DNA from: Halicephalobus mephisto
Taxonomy: Eukaryota; Nematoda; Chromadorea; Rhabditida; Panagrolaimidae
Reading direction: 5' to 3'
DNA length: 64,000 bases
NCBI GenBank assembly: GCA_009193035.1
Contig: SWDT01000122.1
Location: 236,875 to 300,874 of the forward strand
Part shown: piece after piece, positions 56,791-64,000 of the stretch
Numbering within the stretch: position 1 is the first letter of the stretch
Layout of the letters: the number at the start of each line of letters is the position of its first letter
The notes under the pieces: generated by a model
What the model saw: only the letters and a program-made list of their open reading frames with translations
Told to the model about the DNA's origin: nothing
Databases searched by the model: none
Position numbers and translations under genes: made by a program

Positions 56791-57341
56791 ACGAAGCACA
56801 GCTGCCTCGAATTCGGTGGTTTCAGTTCCGAAGAGGATTCTGAATTTTGTTAATCATGTGAAGTACCCTCGATGGAAGAAGTTTAAAAACGCAAAGTCAC
56901 GGTGTTACGAAACTTGAAATAAGTGTTCCTAAGTGTCTCGGTATGAATTTCTAGGAACTTTTAGAAACTTCCAGAATCCTTGGTTCCAAACTTGAACTCC
57001 ATTTTTGAAAGTTCTGGAATTTTTTAGAAAAGTTCAAAAATAAGAAATTTAAGAAAATAAGAAATTTAAGAAAATTTCAAAAAACTTTGAAATTATAAAA
57101 ATCCTCAAATTTTGGAATTTTTCAGAAATTTTTGTTGGATTCTGGAATGTTATAAACTTTCACGAATTTCCGTGAGATTTCAGAAGATTTTAAATGATTC
57201 TAAAAAGTTTTATGCTTCTGGAAGAACTTAAAAGTGGAAAAAGATCTGAACTAGCTCCTATCCCGATAATCCTTGAAGTCAAAATGAGGACGTTCGTTAT
57301 TTTACGAACTTGGTTACATTGGAAAATTATTATTATTATTA

Positions 57342-57498
57342 CAGTCGAACTTGGATATAAGATACCCCCTTAGGACCGGGCAAAAGGTATATTATAGTGG
57401 CGGTAAATTTGAAGGCAGATTAGCCAAATTCACTCAGACAGTATACTATAACAAGAGATATGTTATAACGGGGGTGTCAGATATCCAAGGTATACGGT
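57342..57498. mobile_element. Pogo/Tigger-like MITE, copy 3
   Basis: Left end CAGTCGAACTTGGATATAAG after TA; right end decayed (TATCCAAGGTATACGGTA). The inner part shares TTTGAAGGCAGATTAGCCAA with the reverse complement of copy 1. Confidence 0.7.
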
Positions 57499-57499
57499 A

Positions 57500-57568
57500 T
57501 TATCATTAATATCATTATTATTAATATCATTATTATTATTATTATTATTATCATTAATATCATTAATA

Positions 57569-57620
<52 letters not shown>
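57500..57620 (+). repeat. (ATT)n microsatellite with ATC variants
   Basis: Runs of TTA/ATT with ATCATTA interruptions, about 40 units. Confidence 0.95.
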
Positions 57621-58229
57621 GTTTGGACTGTTTTTTTTCGATTTTATATATTGTTTAGAATAAAGAAATTCGAGAAAGAAACTCTCAAAAGCCTTGTATG
57701 TATCATAACAACAAACTTCTATAAAATTGTAAAATTTCTACTATGTTCAAAAAAGTTATAAAATTTTCAAAGTTTTTAGAATCTTCCATCAGATTCCGTA
57801 AAACTTTAAAAAATCTCATAAAATTTCAGAAACTTCGAAACAATCCTAGTATTGAGACTTCATTCGTCAAGTTAATACAGTATCCTGAAAATTGGAAAAA
57901 GTTATTAAATATTCAAAATTGAATTTTTTTAGTTTATCTAATTTCAAAAAAATTAACAAAAAAATTGCAATATTTTAATTTATTTTACAAAGTAAAATGA
58001 AAAATTAAAATTGAATCAAATATATTTAAAAAATTATAATTTTTCGAAAAATTTAAAAAATTAAATCAGAATTTTAAAATGAACTATTTTATTTTAATAA
58101 ATGTTGAAATGCTTCTTCGGAATCTGTTGTTGGCTTGTGTTAAATACTTTTTCTAAAGTGAAAAAACTGGATAAGTGTGCGAAAGTTCAAATATTGGAAG
58201 TTGAAAAAAAAGAGTATCTCTTTACTTGT

Positions 58230-59300
58230 TTGCTTTCGATTATCGATTTTAAGATCCTCTGTTTTATTTAAATTTTACTTTCTAAAATCAGTATTGTTTA
58301 TAACTAGGTTTAGTTTTGAAGTGATTACAACTATGTAGTTAATTTTAAAAAAAAAATTAAAAAAAAAAGAATTTAAAGATGTTTAGTAATGTTGATGATC
58401 TACTTTAAAATCGTGTATTTTATTAGTTAAGTTTTACTTTTTTAAATTACTACTTATAACTAGGTTTAGTTTTGAAGTGATTACAACTATGTAGTTAATT
58501 TTAAAAAAAAATAAAAAAAAAAGAATTTAAAGATGTTTAGTAATGTTGATGATCTACTTTAAAATCGCATATTTTATTAGTTAAATTTTATTTTCTTAAA
58601 TCACTAATCATAACTAGGTGTAGTCTTGAAGTGATTACAACTATGTAGTTAATTTTAAAAAAAAAATTAAAAAAAAAATAATTTAAAGATCTGTTTAGTA
58701 ACGTCGACTATCTACTTTAAAATCGCATATTTTATTAGTTAAATTTTACTTTCTTAAATCAGTATTGTCCATAATTAGGTGTAGTCTTGAAGTGATTACA
58801 ACTATGTAATTAATTTTAAAAAACAGAAAATATTAAAAAAAGAATTTAAAGATGTTTAGTAATGTTGATTATCTACTTTAAAATCGCATATTTTATTAGT
58901 TAAGTTTTACTTTCTTAAATCAGTATTGTCCATAATTAGGTGTAGTCTTAAAGTGATTACAACTATGTAGTTAATTTTTAAAAACAGAAAATATTAAAAA
59001 AAATAATTTAAAGATCTGTTTAGTAACGTCGACTATCTACTTTAAAATCGCATATTTTATTAGTTAAATTTTACTTTCTTAAATCACTACTCATAACTAG
59101 GTGTAGTCTTGAAGTGATTACAACTATGTAGTTAATTTAAAAAAACTTTTATAAAATACAAAAAAAAAAATTTAAGAATATATTATGCAATGTCGCTTAT
59201 CCATCGTAGGGTCATTTATTTCTTTTTTAATTTTTGTTAATTTCAATCACTGTTTTCCAGAATTAAGTATATTCTCAATAGTGGTTACAATCATATAATT
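58230..59300 (+). repeat. Tandem repeat, about 155-160 bp unit, six to seven copies
   Basis: GTGATTACAACTATGTAGTTAATTTT recurs at about 58321, 58477, 58631, 58791, 58952 and 59112, with a diverged copy near 59280. Each unit also has TTAGTAACGTCGACTATCTACTTTAAAATCG or a variant. Confidence 0.93.
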
Positions 59301-60609
59301 AATTTTTTAAAAAGTGATAGAAAATATTGAAAAACAAATTTAATCATGTTTCGTAATATTTTCAATTCTGACCATTTTTAAATTTTTATTAATATTTTAA
59401 TATTTTAATAATTTTTAATATTTTGACTATTTTTAATATTTTAAATATTTCAATAATTTTTAATATTTTAAATTTAATATTTTAATATTTTTAATATTTT
59501 GACTATTTTTAATATTTTAATAATTTTTAATAATTTTTATATATAATTAAGTTTTTTTATTCTGATTACGACTGTTTAATTAATTTTTCGGAATTCTGAT
59601 CCAGAAATTCAAAGAACACACAAATTTTCGGATTTTTTGGATTATGTTCTTTCAAAAAAATATTTAACGAAATTTAATTATAACTTTTAAATGCAATATT
59701 AAAGAGCTTAAAATTAATCCATGAATTTAGTTTTTAAGAATTGGAATTTTCGAGATTTTTATTTTTTTTAAATTTTTTAAAGATTTTTCGAATTTTATAA
59801 TTTTTAAAATTTATTTTTATTTTTTTTTTTGAATCTTATAATTTTTTAAATTTGTTTTTAGTGTTTTAAGAATTTTTTGAATTTTTTAATTTGTGCAATT
59901 TTATAATTTTTTAAATTTATTTTTTAGTTTTTTAAGAATTTTTTAATTTATACAATTTTATTATTTTTTATTTTTTTTATTTTTTTTTGAAGATTTTTGA
60001 ATTTTTGAATTTATGCAATTTTATTATTTTTTGAATTTGTTTTTTAATTTTTTAAGAATTTTTTAATTTATACAATTTTATTATTTATTATTTTTTATTT
60101 TTTTATTTTATTTTTTTTTTGCAGATTTTTGAATTTTTTGAATAAGTTTAAAAATGTAACGTTGTTTTTGGACTTTCGGTCCGTTTTGTGATCTTGGGTT
60201 GTTGATAAAAATAGTCACATTTTTGATTCTTTCCCTATGACCCTACGTCATCCTCTTTATCCTTAATTTTATTTTGGACAATTGAAAAAATCTTAAATAG
60301 CAATGACACTGAAAACTAGAAGCCTTGAAGCAGTTTCGAAGGTGCTGCCATCGTTGCCAGAGGCAAGAGAACTCAGTCTGGCAGTTTCCAGTCGAGAAAA
60401 AAAAACGAAAAAATCGATAAATGGCCCGCGAATGACTCGCTCTGGCGAAAAACGGACTTTGCCAAAATCCTTCAAGTCGATTTTGATCAATTTTGTTTTT
60501 CGTTTTATTTTAATTATTTTTTTATTTTATTTTAAATTATATATTATATATGTTATAAACTGTGTTTTTTATATATGAATGTTTTAATTTTCGTGATTTT
60601 CAGCCAACT

Positions 60610-63600
60610 ATGGTGAACATTGGCGATCCCGGCAATAACATGACGAATCGGCCGTCTTCAATTTCTGGAATCGATAACGACACTTCTGGCAACTTGGGCA
60701 GCAATAATTACGAAAATTCCCCTGGATCTTCGTCGATCAACGGTCCAGACTCCCAGAGAAAAGGCGATGATGTAAGTTTTGTTTTTTATAAACGAATTTT
60801 TCATTTTTAGGCAACTTTAGCTTCCAAAATCCTCAATAATTTCTTATAATCTTGTTTAAACTTCTAAAATCTTGAGAATTTTCGTTAAAATCCCGGAATT
60901 TTAATGAAATTTGTTAAAAATTACAAAATCATCAAAAATTTTATATAAACTTTAAAATGCTGTTCGGAATTTCAAAATCCTCAGTAATTTTTCATAATCT
61001 TGTTTAAACTTCTAAAACCTTGAGAATTTCCGTTAAAATCTCAGAATTTTAATGAAATTTGTTGAAAGTGATGAAATTTTCGAAAATTTCATTGCAAATT
61101 TTAGGATTTTATGAATTTTGTTAAAAAACTGCAAAATCTCCAATAATTTCGTGGAATCTTATTAAAAGTTACAAAACTTTCAATAATTTCGTATGACATT
61201 GTTTAATTTTCGAGAATCTTGTTAAGAATCCTAAAACTAAGGAATTTACGAGAAATTTTTATAAAATTTAAAAACACAATGAAAAATTACAATTAACGTC
61301 TAAAATTAGGATATTTTTAAACTTTTTATGGAAATTTATGTAAAACACCAACAATCATCTGATTTTTTTGTGGTTTTTCAGAGACGGGTTCCTTACACTA
61401 TGCCGGGAGTTTTACACTTTCTTCAGCACGAGTGGAGCAAGTTAGAATTGGAACGGACTCAATGGGAGATGGAGAAGGCAGAATTGAGGGTTTGTTTTTA
61501 CCAACTAGAGATTTCCCGGAATATCACGTATTTCAGGCTCGGATAAGTTTCCTCCAAGGAGAACGCAAAGGCCAGGAGAATCTGAAGCGCGATCTTGTGC
61601 GGAGGATTAAAATGCTCGAATATTCTCTGAAACAAGAAAGATTAAAGTTGTACAGAGCTCTTCATAACGGAGAAGATCCAGAACCCGTCGATGATGAAGA
61701 AAAAGCAGGTACATTTTTTGGTTTTTGAACAATGTTTTACAATTATTTTAAGAGTTCCCGGAAATCGTCAGTGATGTTCCTTTGGATGTTGGAGCTGCGA
61801 TAAATCCCAACGAAGACCCAGCATGGAAGCGAGCTCGATTAACGTTGAAACAATATTTGGAGGTTTTGCTAAATATTTCGAAATTACTTTAATATTTTTC
61901 TTTTAGGAAATGAATTACAGTGATGCGTTGCTGAATGTCCGGGCATTTCGAGCCACAAAGTTGACAGGAAAGGAACCGGAACTTGGACAAGAACATGAGT
62001 AAGTTTTGCATTGTTTTTAACATGGATTTGAATAACTATTTTAGTTCCGAATTTGCAAAGAAAGCTTTGGATGAAACGGAAAGGGAAATCATGGATACAG
62101 CCAATTTTTTAAAGAAATATAATTTAAAAGGTGTTGCTGGATCTGATGATGAAGAGAATGAAAGAGATCTATCACTTGATGATGAAGCTGTTCAAGCTTT
62201 AGATGAATTTAAGTTTCTAAATCAAGAAAATTCAAAAACTTCAACGACTAAAAAAGTTCCGCGTGGAACGAAACCACCTGCTGGAGCTGGAGATGAATGG
62301 GGAATTGATGAGCATGCCTTTAATGAAATGAAAGAACGATATAGATCAGAACAACAAAAAAAACGTCAATCGAGTCTAAGTCAGAATTCAGAAAAATGCC
62401 ATGAAGATGCTGATAGTGGTGTTGATAACAAAATGGATAATTATGATGAAAGTAATGCTATACCTGGATTTCCAAGTGATGGAAGTGAGGAAGTTGATAT
62501 CAAAGATGACTTTGCACTTAATGAAGATGACGGGCTCAGTGTACGATGGAATTTGAAATATACATTGAGATCTCATTATGATTGTGTAAGAGCTTTGCAA
62601 TTTCATCCGGTGGAACCTGTATTAATAACGGCAGGAGAAGATGGAACAGCAAAATTATGGAATCTTAGTGAATCGAAGAATAATGAAATTGCAAAAAGTA
62701 AGATTTTGTTGTTATTTTTATATATGAAAAGAAATATTTTAGCTCAAACAAATTCGCCATCTGGAATTACTGATATTGAACCTGTGTATACTTTTAGAGG
62801 ACATGAGTGAGTGATTTTGTAAATAAATTGGAAGAAAAAAAATGTTTTTAGATGTCCTATTTTGGCAATTGATATGTCTCCTACTGGAGATAATTTATAT
62901 ACTGCTGATGTAAATGGTGTTATTCAATGCTGGCAAGTGCCTTCGGCTAACATTGAACTTCATGGAGCTTATGGTTTGTTTGGAGTTTTTGGATTTTGAT
63001 AAAATGAAAAATTTAGATTCGAGTGTTATGCTTTCTCGATTCACGGGACATGAAGATTCTGTTTGGAGTGTTAATTATCATTCTTCGACAAATAGACTTC
63101 TTTCGGGTTCGGCTGATTCAACAATTAAAATTTGGGATTTAAGTACAACAGAAGAATCTGAATATTTATTGAAAAGTATCGATTTTTCAAAAGATGTTAT
63201 TCCAAGATCAATGGATATTGTTTCTGCTGAACCTCAACAATTGGTTGTTGCATTTTCTAATGGAAAAGCTTCAATAATTGATATTGAAACAGGAACTATT
63301 TTAGTTTCATTTGAATTTCCACGTGATGGTTAGTTTTAATTTATAAATTAAGTTAAATAAGTTTTTTTAGAAGAAGTTGGAGAAATAAATAAAATTTTAT
63401 CACATCCAACGATGCCTGTTACTGTATTGGCTGGAAATGATAGAAAAATTCGATATTTTGATAATCATACAGGTTTGGAAAAAAATTTAAAAAAATTTGA
63501 TTGTAGTTTTTTAGGACAACAAATATATGGAGCTGTTGCTCATGTTGAAGCTATTTCTACTCTTGCAATGGATCCAAATGGGCTTTATTTAATGAGTGGT

Positions 63601-63654
63601 AGTCATGATGGATCTTTAAGGATTTGGAATATGGAACAGAAGAAATGTTTACAG
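60610..63654 (+). CDS. cash-1: Striatin (STRIPAK scaffold), 3' end outside the window
   Basis: Ten exons in phase: 60610-60771, 61382-61489, 61537-61708, 61753-61862, 61907-61998, 62045-62697, 62743-62806, 62852-62973, 63017-63328 and 63371-63654, encoding 693 residues so far. Striatin is the regulatory subunit and scaffold linking PP2A to germinal-centre kinases in STRIPAK. The N-terminal signature YTMPGVLHFLQHEWSKLELE, with a coiled coil through SFLQGERKGQENLKRD and RRIKMLEYSLKQER, is unmistakable. An acidic low-complexity middle follows, then WD40 blades (RSHYDCVRAL...KLWNL, FRGHECPILA...QCWQV, FTGHEDSVWS...KIWDL, ...SGSHDGSLRIWNM). The last blade and stop are missing: the donor CAG|GTTTGT at 63655 points beyond 64000. 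The ATG lies 6 bp after TTTTCAG, fitting trans-splicing. The symbol is that of the C. elegans striatin orthologue. Confidence 0.94.
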
Positions 63655-64000
63655 GTTTGTTTTGATGGAGATTTGAATTAATAAGTATAACAACTTTTTT
63701 CGGATAGTTGTAAGGGTGTTGATTGTGATTTTTTGATGTATTGGTAGTTTCATATATGAGAATTAACTTAAAAAAGTGGATAGAAAGTTATAACTTTAAA
63801 ACTATTCATCCTAAAAAATCCAAAAATCTCTAGATTAGAATATATAAAACGTATGATTTTGAAATAGTGTAGAATTAAGAAATAATCACTCTGCAAGATG
63901 GAAATTATTGCAGAAGTTGTAGAAATTTACGTCGAGATTCCTTTATTCCTTTATTCCACCTGTATATCAAAGCAAGATTGCCAAGCACTAAGCACTATTA
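63655..64000 (+). other. Last visible striatin intron
   Basis: Begins with GTTTGT after exon 10. No acceptor followed by a WD-repeat frame is visible before the window ends, so the final exon must lie further right. If this donor were skipped, the frame would stop at 63679-63681, within the WD domain. Confidence 0.6.

Larger units (their letters stand above)
50213..60609. other. Ten-kilobase gene-poor repeat region
   Basis: No gene is supported. It contains a composite palindrome (51221-51617) and tandem arrays at about 51840-52180, 52441-52998, 53393-53700, 54340-54620, 55857-56790 and 58230-59300. It also has a pogo-like MITE with a TTA microsatellite (57342-57620) and homopolymer-rich DNA. 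Three GC-richer islands are open in more than one frame and stay unresolved: 53863-54186 (one + frame of about 108 codons, EWILFDGQTDC...EEADLSRGTLE), 55600-55860 (two overlapping + frames) and 60303-60490 (both strands open, just upstream of striatin). Confidence 0.55.

Noticed and set aside
1..64000. CRISPR arrays, bacterial operons, rRNA genes
   Set aside because: None seen; genes have spliceosomal introns and the sequence is nematode nuclear DNA.

Overview
This window looks like nuclear DNA of a free-living or parasitic nematode in the broad rhabditid range. It is strongly AT-rich, introns are short with T-rich TTTCAG or TTTTAG acceptors, several start codons sit a few bases after such an acceptor (as expected for spliced-leader trans-splicing), and it carries nematode-specific families: major sperm protein, a DB-domain protein, an ET/Ly6-like protein and a serpentine chemoreceptor. 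Nothing was searched against a database; family calls rest on motifs I recognise, and exon borders were placed by hand from splice signals and reading phase.

Layout. 1-4.4 kb: intergenic, with hairpin and LTR-like elements. 4.4-5.5 kb: small secreted cysteine-containing protein. 7.4-11.6 kb: SLC22-type transporter (+), tail to tail with mrps-5 (-, 11.6-13.4 kb). Sel-1 (-, 13.6-16.0 kb) lies just upstream of mrps-5, probably in one operon. 17.0-20.3 kb: carboxylesterase-like hydrolase (+). 21.8-22.2 kb: major sperm protein (-). 24.8-27.3 kb: candidate neuropeptide precursor (+). 27.3-32.2 kb: intergenic, with a tRNA-derived SINE. 32.2-37.8 kb: Gi/o-like G-alpha subunit (+), ten exons, with a candidate RFX X-box upstream. 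40.2-41.8 kb: a tiny protein (-) and a DB-domain secreted protein (+), start codons 66 bp apart. 42.5-43.8 kb: chemoreceptor (-). 45.9-47.7 kb: ET/Ly6-like GPI-anchored protein (-), divergent from a tentative three-exon gene (47.9-50.2 kb, +). 50.2-60.6 kb: almost gene-free repeat DNA. 60.6 kb to the end: striatin (+), cut by the window edge.

Roughly half the window is repeats: composite palindromic elements ending in ACACAAAAA, pogo-like MITEs flanked by TA, a solo LTR with a perfect 5-bp duplication, a SINE with a 13-bp duplication, diverged 160-170 bp satellite-like monomers in three places, and many short tandem arrays. The housekeeping genes act in ER-associated degradation (sel-1), mitochondrial translation (mrps-5) and STRIPAK scaffolding (striatin). 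The G-alpha, the chemoreceptor and the peptide candidates point to sensory or neuronal signalling, but I see no operon or pathway joining them. I did not find a clearly new multi-gene system. The strongest unusual observations are nested mobile elements at matching sites in two copies of one palindromic element, a possible 27-nt in-frame GT-AG segment after the chemoreceptor, and a MITE edge that may supply a splice acceptor.
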